The position numbers and the translations under genes were made by a program. The notes under the pieces were generated by a model. The model was not told where the DNA came from. It saw only the letters and a list, made by a program, of their open reading frames with translations, and did not search any database. Below are positions 24,763 through 32,663 of a stretch of 34,428 bases of DNA, piece by piece. This DNA comes from Pseudomonas gingeri (GTDB lineage Bacteria > Pseudomonadota > Gammaproteobacteria > Pseudomonadales > Pseudomonadaceae), in NCBI RefSeq assembly GCF_013385635.1, contig NZ_JACAPR010000014.1:1-34428 (forward strand), read 5' to 3'. Positions within the stretch are counted from its first letter, which is position 1. Every line of letters begins with the position of its first letter.

Positions 24763-24849
24763 GTAGGAGCCGGCTTGCCGGCGATTGTGCCTGACAGTCG
24801 ACATTTTCATCGCCTGGTACGCCGCCATCGCCGGCAAGCCGGCTCCTAC
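24763..24849. repeat. REP-pair (REPIN) repeat
   Basis: Inverted arms GTAGGAGCCGGCTTGCCGGC and GCCGGCAAGCCGGCTCCTAC are perfect complements around a 47-base core. It lies between the convergent blc and hutF stops and may act as a bidirectional mRNA end. Confidence 0.92.
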
Positions 24850-24877
24850 AGGTTTTTGGCAGGCATGGCCTGTCTGC

Positions 24878-26242
24878 TCAGTTCAGCAGGTCACGCAAGA
24901 CCTGGGTGAATGCTTGTGCGCTTTCTTCTTCTCCGGCATGGCGGCCACCGCGCACCGCCCATTGGCCGTTGACCATGACGTCACGGACCTGACGGTCGCC
25001 GCCGGCGAACAGCCAGCGATTGAGGATACCGTCCTCCTGGGCGGTCGCCAGGTACGGATCGCTGCCATCGAGCACCAGCCAGTCGGCACGTTTGCCCGCT
25101 TCCAGCTTGCCGATCGCTTGCCCGAGCGCCTGGGCGCCACCGTCCAGTGCCGCGTCATACAGGGTACGACCGACCATCGGCTGGTCGGCGCGATACAGAC
25201 GGTTACGCCGCTGGTCGCGCAGGCGCTGGCCGTATTCCAGCCAGCGCAGTTCCTCGACCACGCTCAGTGACACATGGCTGTCGGAACCGATCCCCATGCG
25301 TCCGCCCTGGGCGAGGAAATCCACCGCCGGGAAGATCCCGTCGCCGAGATTCGCCTCGGTGGTCAGGCACAGCCCGGCGATCGCCCGGCTGCGAGCGATG
25401 CGCGTGACTTCCTCGGCGTCGGCATGGGTCGCGTGCACCAGGCACCAGCGTTCATCCACCTCGACATTATCGTACAGCCACTGCAGCGGCCGCTTGCCGC
25501 TCCAGGTCAGGCAGTCGTCGACTTCCTTCTGCTGCTCGGCGATGTGGATATGCACCGGGCACTGCCGGTCGCTGGCGGCCAGCACTTCGCTGATCTGCTG
25601 CGGTGTCACCGCGCGCAACGAGTGGAAGCACATGCCCAGGGCCTGGGCCGGTTGTCTGGCCAGCAACGGTTGCAAGCGGGCCTGCAGCTTCAGGTAGTTC
25701 TCGGTGCTGTTGATAAAGCGCCGCTGGCCGTCATTCGGGGTCTGGCCGCCAAAGCCGGAATGGCTGTAGAGCACGGGTAACAGGGTCAGGCCGATACCGG
25801 CGTCCGCGGCCGCCTGGCTGATCCGCAAACCCAGCTCCGCCGGATCGGCGTAGGGCTGGCCGTTGGTGTCGTGGTGTACATAGTGGAATTCGGCCACTGA
25901 GGTGTAACCGGCCTTGAGCATCTCGATATAGAGTTGACGGGCGATGATGCCCATCTGCTCCGGGCTGATCTTGCCCACCAGCCGATACATCAGGTCACGC
26001 CAGGTCCAGAAGCTGTCGTTCGGATTGCCGGCCACTTCCGCCAGGCCGCCCATCGCCCGCTGGAAGGCGTGGGAATGCAGGTTCGGCATGCCCGGCAATA
26101 GCGGGCCGCTCAACCGTTCGGCGCCTTCTGCATGGGAATCGGCCTGGACCTGGCTCAGCACGCCCTCGGCGTTGACCTCCAGGCGTACGTTTTTGGCCCA
26201 TCCACTAGGCAGCAGCGCGCGTTCGGCAAAGAAGGCGGACAT
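24878..26242 (-). CDS. hutF: Formimidoylglutamate deiminase
   Basis: Deiminates N-formimino-L-glutamate to N-formyl-L-glutamate and ammonia, the fourth step of the five-step Pseudomonas histidine pathway. It belongs to the amidohydrolase superfamily. Of 454 residues, the metal site shows NLHSHAFQR (His56, His58), HIHIAEQ, LVHATH and GIGSDSH. ATG 26242 is preceded by GGGGTG. Transcribed away from hutC across a 106-base region with a HutC-type operator, so likely repressed by HutC and induced by urocanate. HutF implies that HutG acts as formylglutamate hydrolase downstream; hutG is outside the window. Confidence 0.97.
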   Translation of the reverse strand: MSAFFAERALLPSGWAKNVRLEVNAEGVLSQVQADSHAEGAERLSGPLLPGMPNLHSHAFQRAMGGLAEVAGNPNDSFWTWRDLMYRLVGKISPEQMGIIARQLYIEMLKAGYTSVAEFHYVHHDTNGQPYADPAELGLRISQAAADAGIGLTLLPVLYSHSGFGGQTPNDGQRRFINSTENYLKLQARLQPLLARQPAQALGMCFHSLRAVTPQQISEVLAASDRQCPVHIHIAEQQKEVDDCLTWSGKRPLQWLYDNVEVDERWCLVHATHADAEEVTRIARSRAIAGLCLTTEANLGDGIFPAVDFLAQGGRMGIGSDSHVSLSVVEELRWLEYGQRLRDQRRNRLYRADQPMVGRTLYDAALDGGAQALGQAIGKLEAGKRADWLVLDGSDPYLATAQEDGILNRWLFAGGDRQVRDVMVNGQWAVRGGRHAGEEESAQAFTQVLRDLLN

Positions 26243-26266
26243 GGTTCAGCACCCCATCGTGTGTTA

Positions 26267-26280
26267 TTTGTATATACATA
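26267..26280. promoter_or_regulatory. HutC-type operator between hutF and hutC
   Basis: TTTGTATATACATA, with the perfect core GTATATAC (26270-26277), shares the TTGTAT/TACA half-sites of the palindrome at 28022. It is 25 bases before the hutF ATG and may overlap its -10 region, so it could control both divergent genes. Confidence 0.7.
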
Positions 26281-26348
26281 TACAGACGTTTGCCTGCCCG
26301 GTAAACTCCGGCAAGCTAGCAACCTTTAAAATCGAACAAGGATTTCCT

Positions 26349-27098
26349 GTGCCGACTCCGCCTGCCAACAACCCGCTGGCTGCCCACATGGGTGACAGTC
26401 CGGCGCCGTTATATGCCCGCGTCAAGCAGATGATCACCCAGCAGATCGACAGCGGAAACTGGCCGCCGCATTACCGCGTGCCGTCCGAAAGCGAGCTGGT
26501 CGAGCAACTGGGCTACAGCCGCATGACCATCAACCGTGCCCTGCGGGAAATGACCGCCGAAGGCCTGCTGGTGCGCATGCAGGGCGTGGGCACTTTTGTC
26601 GCCGAGCCCAAGAGCCAGTCGGCGCTGTTCGAGGTGCACAACATTGCCGATGAGATCGCCGCGCGCGGCCATCGCCACACCTGCCAGATCATCACCCTCG
26701 GCGAAGAGGCCGCCGGCTCCGAGCGCGCCGTGGCCCTGGACATGCGTGAAGGGCAGAAGGTCTTCCATTCGCTGATCGTGCATTTCGAGAACGATATCCC
26801 GGTGCAGATCGAAGACCGCTTCGTCAATGCGCTGGTGGCGCCGGACTACCTCAAGCAGGACTTCACCCTGCAGACGCCTTACGCCTATCTGTCCCAGGTC
26901 GCGCCACTGACCGAGGGCGAGCATGTGGTTGAAGCCATTCTTGCCGATGCCACCGAATGCAAGCTGTTGCAGATCGAGCCGGGCGAGCCGTGCCTGATGA
27001 TCCGCCGCCGGACCTGGTCCGGTCGCCAGCCGGTGACCGCCGCCCGCCTGATCCACCCCGGTTCCCGTCATCGCCTGGAAGGACGCTTTACCAAATGA
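26349..27098 (+). CDS. hutC: HutC, GntR-family repressor of hut genes
   Basis: Transcriptional repressor released by urocanate. The 249-residue product has an N-terminal GntR winged helix-turn-helix (about 20-85, PSESELVEQLGYSRMTINRALREMTAEGLLVRMQGVGT) and a C-terminal UTRA ligand domain (about 95-245, starting ALFEVHNIADEIAARGH). GTG 26349 was chosen because AAGGA lies seven bases upstream; the in-frame ATG at 26388 has no ribosome site. Its stop overlaps the hutD start (ATGA). Two matching operators in the window suggest autoregulation and control of hutU and hutF. Confidence 0.96.
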   Translation: MPTPPANNPLAAHMGDSPAPLYARVKQMITQQIDSGNWPPHYRVPSESELVEQLGYSRMTINRALREMTAEGLLVRMQGVGTFVAEPKSQSALFEVHNIADEIAARGHRHTCQIITLGEEAAGSERAVALDMREGQKVFHSLIVHFENDIPVQIEDRFVNALVAPDYLKQDFTLQTPYAYLSQVAPLTEGEHVVEAILADATECKLLQIEPGEPCLMIRRRTWSGRQPVTAARLIHPGSRHRLEGRFTK

Positions 27099-27673
27099 GT
27101 TCACTGAAAGTCTTGCGCGCGGCGGATTACCCGCGCATGCCGTGGAAAAACGGCGGCGGCAGCACCGAGGAAATCACCCGTGACGCCGGCGAGGGCCTGG
27201 AGGGTTTCGGCTGGCGCCTGTCGATTGCCGATATCGGCGAGTCGGGCGGCTTTTCCAGCTTTGCCGGCTACGAGCGGATCATCACCGTGTTGCAGGGCGC
27301 TGGCATGACCTTGCAGGTCGATGGCGAGCGCACCCGCGCGCTGTTGCCGCTGGACCCCTTTGCCTTCAGTGGCGCGAGCCAGGTCAGTTGCACGCTGCTC
27401 GACGGGCCGATCCGCGATTTCAACCTGATCTATGCCCCGGACCGCTACAGCGCCCGCCTGCAATGGCTGGATGCCGCGCAGCCCAAGCGTTTCTTCAGCT
27501 CGGCGGCGGTGCTGCTGATCTTCAGTGTCAGCGATCAACTGCATGTCGGCCTGGGCAATACCGGCTATGAAGTGCTGGGTCGCCATGACTGCCTGCAGTT
27601 GGACAGCAACGCGCAGTTGCTGGAAGTCTCGGTGACCGGCCGCTGCTGCGTGATCGAGCTGACGCCCGCCTGA
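27095..27673 (+). CDS. hutD: HutD, cupin-fold hut accessory protein
   Basis: Protein of 192 residues of the HutD family, a bicupin fold with no known catalysis; work in P. fluorescens suggests it sets an upper limit on hut activity, perhaps by binding formylglutamate. The signature N-terminus (RMPWKNGGGSTEEI) and GWRLSIADIGESGGFSSFAGYERII are clear. It overlaps the hutC stop by four bases, so it is translationally coupled. The upstream open frame to 26957 is a shadow of hutC. Confidence 0.95.
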   Translation: MSSLKVLRAADYPRMPWKNGGGSTEEITRDAGEGLEGFGWRLSIADIGESGGFSSFAGYERIITVLQGAGMTLQVDGERTRALLPLDPFAFSGASQVSCTLLDGPIRDFNLIYAPDRYSARLQWLDAAQPKRFFSSAAVLLIFSVSDQLHVGLGNTGYEVLGRHDCLQLDSNAQLLEVSVTGRCCVIELTPA

Positions 27674-27702
27674 TAACCTCTTTCTCCTGTGGTGCGGCGG
27701 CC

Positions 27703-27824
27703 TGATCGTTCCCACGCTCTGCGTGGTAACGCCTCACTGGACGCTCTGCGTCTCCTCAAAAGCTTCGCGGGCAAGCCCCACAGCGTCACGGGCTGCATGC
27801 CCACGCAGAGCGTGGGAACGATCA
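27703..27824. repeat. 24-bp perfect inverted repeat with REP fragment inside
   Basis: Arms at 27703-27726 and 27801-27824 are perfect 24-base complements (core CGTTCCCACGCTCTGCGTGG). Between them lies a REP-like piece (CTTCGCGGGCAAGCCCCA, about 27765-27782). This is a different repeat family from the REP pairs elsewhere in the window. It could end hutCD transcription. Confidence 0.88.
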
Positions 27825-27842
27825 GCCCCTTCGCGCACCAAC

Positions 27843-27890
27843 TTGTTACCGAACGCCCCAGCATGGCGCAAAACCTTCCCTCGGTAACAG
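27843..27890. promoter_or_regulatory. Candidate CbrB upstream activator site of hutU
   Basis: TGTTACCGA and TCGGTAACA are perfect 9-base inverted half-sites separated by 28 bases, centred about -180 and -141 from the predicted hutU start. TGTTAC/GTAACA half-sites are what I recall for CbrB; hut genes are known CbrAB targets. The link is inference. Confidence 0.5.
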
Positions 27891-28000
27891 CTTCCTACCT
27901 GCAGTTTCTCCTCGTCCTACAATTTCATTTTCCGCTTCAAGCCCCGTACCACGGCGTTCGCCGACTATTCTGAAAAAATCTTCAGCACCAGATTCTCAAG

Positions 28001-28017
28001 TTGGCCGCTCGATTGCA
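28001..28017 (+). promoter_or_regulatory. Sigma-54 promoter of hutU
   Basis: TTGGCCGCTCGATTGCA has the -24 TTGGC, -12 TTGCA and exact GG-N10-GC spacing. Predicted +1 is about 28028, with a 140-base leader to the hutU GTG. Confidence 0.8.
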
Positions 28018-28021
28018 TATG

Positions 28022-28035
28022 CTTGTATGTACAAG
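28022..28035. promoter_or_regulatory. HutC operator overlapping the hutU start point
   Basis: CTTGTATGTACAAG is a perfect 6-2-6 palindrome centred on the predicted +1, immediately after the -12 box. It shares its half-sites with the hutF-hutC operator. This position suits repression of a sigma-54 promoter by blocking polymerase. Confidence 0.85.
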
Positions 28036-28167
28036 TAAAGATGTGTGCGTATGAGTCATCAGGGATAGTTACGCGCCACCCCATTTTTCGCGTGTGCAGG
28101 GTCAACCCGCACATGCTCGCTTGCCCACTGCCTGGGCGGGTTCGGACGATCGCAGAGGAGTTTTTTC

Positions 28168-29868
28168 GTGACTGAGAATACCCAGAAACCTACCGCCACT
28201 TTTACCAAGCGCCGTGACGTCGAAATCCGTGCCGCCCGTGGCAACAAGCTGACCGCCAAGAGCTGGCTGACCGAAGCGCCACTGCGGATGCTGATGAACA
28301 ACCTCGACCCGCAAGTGGCCGAGAACCCCAAGGAACTGGTGGTCTACGGTGGTATAGGCCGGGCCGCGCGCAACTGGGAATGCTACGACAAGATCGTCGA
28401 GAGCCTGACCAACCTGAATGACGACGAGACCCTGCTGGTGCAATCCGGCAAGCCGGTCGGCGTGTTCAAGACCCACAGCAACGCGCCACGCGTGCTGATC
28501 GCCAACTCCAACCTGGTGCCGCACTGGGCGACCTGGGAACACTTCAACGAGCTGGATGCCAAGGGCCTGGCCATGTACGGCCAGATGACCGCCGGCAGCT
28601 GGATCTATATCGGCAGCCAGGGCATTGTCCAGGGCACCTATGAAACCTTCGTCGAAGCCGGTCGCCAGCACTACGACAACAACCTGAAAGGTCGTTGGGT
28701 GCTGACCGCGGGCCTGGGTGGCATGGGCGGCGCGCAACCCCTGGCCGCGACTCTGGCCGGCGCCTGCTCGCTGAACATCGAATGCCAGCAGGTCAGCATC
28801 GATTTCCGCCTGAACAGCCGTTATGTCGATGAGCAAGCCACCGACCTCGACGACGCCCTGGCGCGTATCGCCAAATACACCAAGGAAGGCAAGGCGATTT
28901 CCATTGCCCTGCTCGGCAACGCGGCCGAAATCCTGCCGGAACTGGTCAAGCGCGGCGTGCGCCCGGACATGGTCACCGACCAGACCAGTGCCCATGACCC
29001 GCTCAACGGCTACCTGCCGGCCGGCTGGACCTGGGAAGAGTATCGCGCTCGCGCCCTCACCGAACCCGCGGTGGTGGTGAAGGCGGCCAAGGCTTCCATG
29101 GCTGTGCACGTCAAGGCGATGCTCGACTTCCAGAAACAGGGCATCCCGACTTTCGACTACGGCAACAACATCCGTCAGATGGCCCAGGAAGAAGGCGTCG
29201 AGAACGCGTTCGACTTCCCCGGCTTCGTACCGGCCTATATCCGTCCGCTGTTCTGCCGCGGCATCGGTCCGTTCCGCTGGGCCGCGCTGTCGGGCGATCC
29301 GCAGGACATCTACAAGACCGACGCCAAGGTCAAGGAACTGATTCCGGACGACGCCCACCTGCACAACTGGCTGGACATGGCGCGCGAGCGCATCAGCTTC
29401 CAGGGCCTGCCGGCACGTATCTGCTGGGTTGGCCTGGGCCTGCGCGCCAAGCTGGGCCTGGCCTTCAACGAAATGGTCCGCAGCGGCGAGCTGTCGGCAC
29501 CGATCGTGATCGGCCGCGACCACCTGGACTCCGGTTCCGTATCCAGCCCGAACCGCGAAACCGAGTCGATGCAGGACGGTTCCGACGCCGTGTCCGACTG
29601 GCCACTGCTGAACGCCCTGCTCAACACCGCCAGCGGCGCGACCTGGGTTTCCCTGCACCACGGCGGCGGTGTCGGCATGGGCTTCTCCCAGCATTCGGGC
29701 ATGGTGATCGTCTGTGACGGTACCGACGAAGCGGCCGAGCGTATCGCCCGCGTGCTGCACAACGACCCGGCGACCGGTGTCATGCGCCACGCCGATGCCG
29801 GTTACCAGATCGCCATCGACTGCGCCAAGGAACAAGGCCTGAACCTGCCGATGATCACCGGTAAGTAA
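28168..29868 (+). CDS. hutU: Urocanate hydratase (urocanase)
   Basis: Converts urocanate to 4-imidazolone-5-propionate using tightly bound NAD as electrophile, the second step of histidine breakdown. The 566-residue product has the NAD motif GLGGMGG (182-188), FCRGIGPFRWAALSGDP with Cys363, and the C-terminal MQDGSDAVSDWPLLNALLN. The start is GTG 28168 with AGAGGAG eight bases upstream. It is driven by a predicted sigma-54 promoter and HutC operator. It loses its substrate urocanate as inducer, so activity feeds back on HutC. Confidence 0.98.
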   Translation: MTENTQKPTATFTKRRDVEIRAARGNKLTAKSWLTEAPLRMLMNNLDPQVAENPKELVVYGGIGRAARNWECYDKIVESLTNLNDDETLLVQSGKPVGVFKTHSNAPRVLIANSNLVPHWATWEHFNELDAKGLAMYGQMTAGSWIYIGSQGIVQGTYETFVEAGRQHYDNNLKGRWVLTAGLGGMGGAQPLAATLAGACSLNIECQQVSIDFRLNSRYVDEQATDLDDALARIAKYTKEGKAISIALLGNAAEILPELVKRGVRPDMVTDQTSAHDPLNGYLPAGWTWEEYRARALTEPAVVVKAAKASMAVHVKAMLDFQKQGIPTFDYGNNIRQMAQEEGVENAFDFPGFVPAYIRPLFCRGIGPFRWAALSGDPQDIYKTDAKVKELIPDDAHLHNWLDMARERISFQGLPARICWVGLGLRAKLGLAFNEMVRSGELSAPIVIGRDHLDSGSVSSPNRETESMQDGSDAVSDWPLLNALLNTASGATWVSLHHGGGVGMGFSQHSGMVIVCDGTDEAAERIARVLHNDPATGVMRHADAGYQIAIDCAKEQGLNLPMITGK

Positions 29869-29891
29869 ACGGTTGCAGGAAACCCGACCTT

Positions 29892-29974
29892 GTAGGCGCT
29901 GGCTTGCCAGCGATGACGACCGAACAGTCGATGCCAGACTCACAGGCCTCATCGCCGGCAAGCCGGCTCCTGCG
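29892..29974. repeat. REP-pair (REPIN) repeat, diverged first arm
   Basis: Arms GTAGGCGCTGGCTTGCCAGC and GCCGGCAAGCCGGCTCCTGC surround a 43-base core between hutU and the transporter gene. Its hairpins may lower read-through or protect the hutU mRNA end. Confidence 0.85.
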
Positions 29975-30035
29975 GGAAGTGGGTGTTTCACTAGCGTTGC
30001 GTACATACCGGAAAACAATCCACAGAGGTTGAACA

Positions 30036-31505
30036 ATGGCTGCGTCACATGATCGTGCAAGTAACAAACCGTTGATCGAAAGGCGTTCGATCGACTACAT
30101 CCCGGAAGCGGAAAGACACGGTCGTCTACTCAGTCAGTTCACCCTGTGGTTGGGTGCCAACCTGCAGATCACGGCAATTGTCACCGGCGCGTTGGCGGTG
30201 GTGCTCGGCGGCGATGTGTACTGGTCGCTGGTCGGCCTGCTGCTCGGGCAACTGCTCGGCGGCGGGGTGATGGCGCTGCACGCTGCGCAAGGTCCGCAAC
30301 TGGGCCTGCCGCAGATGATTTCCAGCCGTGTGCAGTTCGGCGTCTACGGTGCGGTGATTCCGCTGGTGCTGGTGTGCCTGATGTACATCGGCTTCTCGGC
30401 CAGCGGTTCGCTGCTGGCCGGGCAGGCGGTGGCGCAGTTGCTCCATGTCGAGGATTGGCTCGGCATCGTGCTGTTCGCCGCCTCGATCATGGTCTTCACC
30501 ATCTTCGGCTACCGGGTGATCCACGGCATCGGCCGGATCGCCAGTGTGCTGGGGGTGATCGCCTTCATCTACCTGTTCTACAAACTGCTGGCCGGCAACG
30601 ATATTTCCGCGTTGCTGGGCAACAAGCATTTCTCCCTGGCGAGTTTCCTGCTGGCGGTGTCGTTGTCGGCATCCTGGCAGATCGCGTTCGGGCCCTACGT
30701 GGCGGACTACTCGCGTTACCTGCCACGCAGTACCTCGGCTTCGAAAACCTTCTGGGCCGTGGGCCTGGGTTCGGTGATCGGCGCCCAGGCCTCGATGGTC
30801 TTCGGCGTGTTCGCGGCGGCCCTGGCCGGCTCGCAATTCGCCCACCACGAGGTGTCGTTCATCGTCAGTCTCGGCGGTACCGGGATTGTCGCGGCGGCGC
30901 TGTACTTCGCCGTGGCCTTCGGCAAGGTCACCGTGACCACGCTGAACGCCTATGGCAGCTTCATGTCGATCGCCACCATCATCAGCGGTTTCCGTGGCAG
31001 CCGGCATATTTCCAGCGGCGTGCGCCTGCTCTACATCTTCATCATGGTGAGTATCGCCGCCACCCTGGCGCTGCTCGGCAAGGATTCGTTCCTCAAGGAC
31101 TTCTCCGCGTTCATCCTGTTCCTGCTGGCGTTCTTCACGCCCTGGAGCGCGATCAACCTGGTGGACTTCTACTGCATCACCAAGGAACGCTACGACATCC
31201 CTGCGCTGTCCGATCCCAACGCCCGCTACGGTCGCTGGAACATCATGGGCATCAGCATCTATGTGTTCGGCGTGCTGATCCAGATGCCGTTCATTTCCAC
31301 GCACTTCTACACCGGCCCCCTGGTGGCGAGCCTGGGCGATACCGATATCTCCTGGATCATCGGCCTGGTGGTGCCGGCGGCGTTGTACTACTTCGCCGCG
31401 AAGAAGTGGCATGGCGCGGTTCCTGATCGCTTGATCCTGCCGGTAGAGCAGGGCGACGTCGCAGCACAAAAGGTGGGTGGTCGGGCGCAGCCGTCGGCGG
31501 TCTAG
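30036..31505 (+). CDS. hutT: NCS1-family permease, probable urocanate transporter
   Basis: Inner-membrane transporter of 489 residues with about 12 hydrophobic segments. It is of the nucleobase-cation-symport-1 (cytosine/purine permease) family: the N-terminal RRSIDYIPEAERHGRLLSQFTLWLGANLQ, GYRVIHGIGR and FGPYVADYSRYLPR are typical. Position between hutU and hutX matches the urocanate-specific HutTu of P. fluorescens, but the substrate cannot be read from the sequence, and a purine or cytosine permease is the alternative. ATG 30036 follows AGAGG. The leader contains an A-rich CGGAAAACAATCC that might bind Hfq/Crc. Confidence 0.85.
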   Translation: MAASHDRASNKPLIERRSIDYIPEAERHGRLLSQFTLWLGANLQITAIVTGALAVVLGGDVYWSLVGLLLGQLLGGGVMALHAAQGPQLGLPQMISSRVQFGVYGAVIPLVLVCLMYIGFSASGSLLAGQAVAQLLHVEDWLGIVLFAASIMVFTIFGYRVIHGIGRIASVLGVIAFIYLFYKLLAGNDISALLGNKHFSLASFLLAVSLSASWQIAFGPYVADYSRYLPRSTSASKTFWAVGLGSVIGAQASMVFGVFAAALAGSQFAHHEVSFIVSLGGTGIVAAALYFAVAFGKVTVTTLNAYGSFMSIATIISGFRGSRHISSGVRLLYIFIMVSIAATLALLGKDSFLKDFSAFILFLLAFFTPWSAINLVDFYCITKERYDIPALSDPNARYGRWNIMGISIYVFGVLIQMPFISTHFYTGPLVASLGDTDISWIIGLVVPAALYYFAAKKWHGAVPDRLILPVEQGDVAAQKVGGRAQPSAV

Positions 31506-31547
31506 CCGCCGGATGCACCCAACACCCGCATTGGAATACGTGGACAG

Positions 31548-31563
31548 GGCCTGCTTGCAGGCC
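31548..31563. other. Perfect palindromic hairpin between permease and hutX
   Basis: GGCCTGC-TT-GCAGGCC, 43 bases after the permease stop, with no U-tract. More likely an mRNA-stability or pausing hairpin than a terminator. Confidence 0.45.
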
Positions 31564-31623
31564 AACCCGGGCCGGATGCCTCTTGACTGCCGTTAACCCA
31601 TTCATGATTAGGAGCGTCACATA

Positions 31624-32592
31624 ATGAAAATGACAAAGACCCTGCTGACCACGGCGTTATCCCTCGGCCTGTTGGCAGCTGCCGGCGCAAGCCAGGCCGC
31701 CGGCTGGTGCGAGTCCGGTAAGCCGGTGAAGTTCGCAGGCCTCAACTGGGAAAGCGGCATGTTGCTGACCGACGTCCTGCAGTTCGTCCTTGAAAAAGGC
31801 TACGACTGCAAGACCGACAGCCTGCCAGGCAACTCCATCACCATGGAGAACGCCCTGAGCAGCAACGATATCCAGATCTTCGCCGAGGAGTGGGTCGGCC
31901 GCAGTGAAGTCTGGAACAAGGCCGAGAAGGCCGGGAAGGTCATCGGTGTCGGCGCTCCGGTGGTCGGTGCCATCGAAGGCTGGTACGTGCCGCGTTATGT
32001 GGTCGAAGGCGATGCCAAGCGCAAGATCGAAGCCAAGGCACCCAACCTGAAGAAGATCTCCGACCTGGCGCAGTACGCCTCGGTGTTCAAGGACCAGGAA
32101 GAGCCGAGCAAGGGGCGTTTCTACAACTGCCCGGCCGGCTGGACCTGTGAACTGGACAACAGCGAGATGCTGAAAAGCTACGGCCTGGAAAGCACCTACA
32201 CCAACTTCCGGCCTGGCACCGGGCCTGCTCTGGATGCCGCGGTGCTGTCGAGCTACAAGCGTGGCGAACCAATTCTGTTCTACTACTGGTCGCCGACGCC
32301 GCTGATGGGCCAGGTCGACCTGGTCAAGCTGGAAGAAAAACCGGGTGTCGACAAGAGCGTGAGCATCAAGGTCGGTCTGTCCAAGACGTTCCACGACGAA
32401 GCGCCTGAATTGGTCGCCGTGCTGGAAAAGGCTAATCTGCCGATCGATTTGTTGAACCAGAACCTGGGACGCATGACCAAGGAACGGATCGAATCGCCAA
32501 AGCTGGCGAAAATCTTCCTCAAGGAACACCCTGAGGTCTGGCAGGCTTGGGTCAGCGCTGACGCTGCCAAGAAAATCAACGCGGCTCTGTAG
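31624..32592 (+). CDS. hutX: HutX, periplasmic binding protein of histidine ABC transporter
   Basis: Periplasmic solute-binding protein of 322 residues, of the glycine betaine/choline/proline (OpuAC-type) class. Signal peptide about 1-25 (LLAAAGASQAAGW). The mature protein begins with WCESGKPVKFAGLNWESG and contains two conserved cysteine pairs (WCESG/YDCKTD; YNCPAGWTCELDN). C-terminal LAKIFLKEHPEVWQAWV is typical. Ribosome site AGGAG. Genes for the permease and ATPase follow; in P. fluorescens the orthologous system imports histidine. It is separated from hutW by a hairpin-containing 71-base gap. Confidence 0.93.
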   Translation: MKMTKTLLTTALSLGLLAAAGASQAAGWCESGKPVKFAGLNWESGMLLTDVLQFVLEKGYDCKTDSLPGNSITMENALSSNDIQIFAEEWVGRSEVWNKAEKAGKVIGVGAPVVGAIEGWYVPRYVVEGDAKRKIEAKAPNLKKISDLAQYASVFKDQEEPSKGRFYNCPAGWTCELDNSEMLKSYGLESTYTNFRPGTGPALDAAVLSSYKRGEPILFYYWSPTPLMGQVDLVKLEEKPGVDKSVSIKVGLSKTFHDEAPELVAVLEKANLPIDLLNQNLGRMTKERIESPKLAKIFLKEHPEVWQAWVSADAAKKINAAL

Positions 32593-32603
32593 GTCGACTA
32601 CCT

Positions 32604-32629
32604 CCCGGCTAACCGGAAGGCTGGCCGGG
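32604..32629 (+). other. Intercistronic hairpin between hutX and hutW
   Basis: CCCGGC (32604-32609) pairs with GCCGGG (32624-32629), with an inner CCGG/AAGG loop region. No U-tract. Such hairpins after binding-protein genes often keep the upstream message more abundant than the permease part. Confidence 0.5.
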
Positions 32630-32663
32630 ACGTTCGCTACATCCACTTGATCGAGAGTTTCCA

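Noticed and set aside
30011..30020. Hfq/Crc A-rich target in the permease leader
   Set aside because: GAAAACAA matches AANAANAA in only seven of eight positions, which is too common to call alone; mentioned in the gene entry only.
28102..30060. 652-residue open frame opposite hutU
   Set aside because: Antisense to a secure enzyme gene and running through a REP pair; no protein features.
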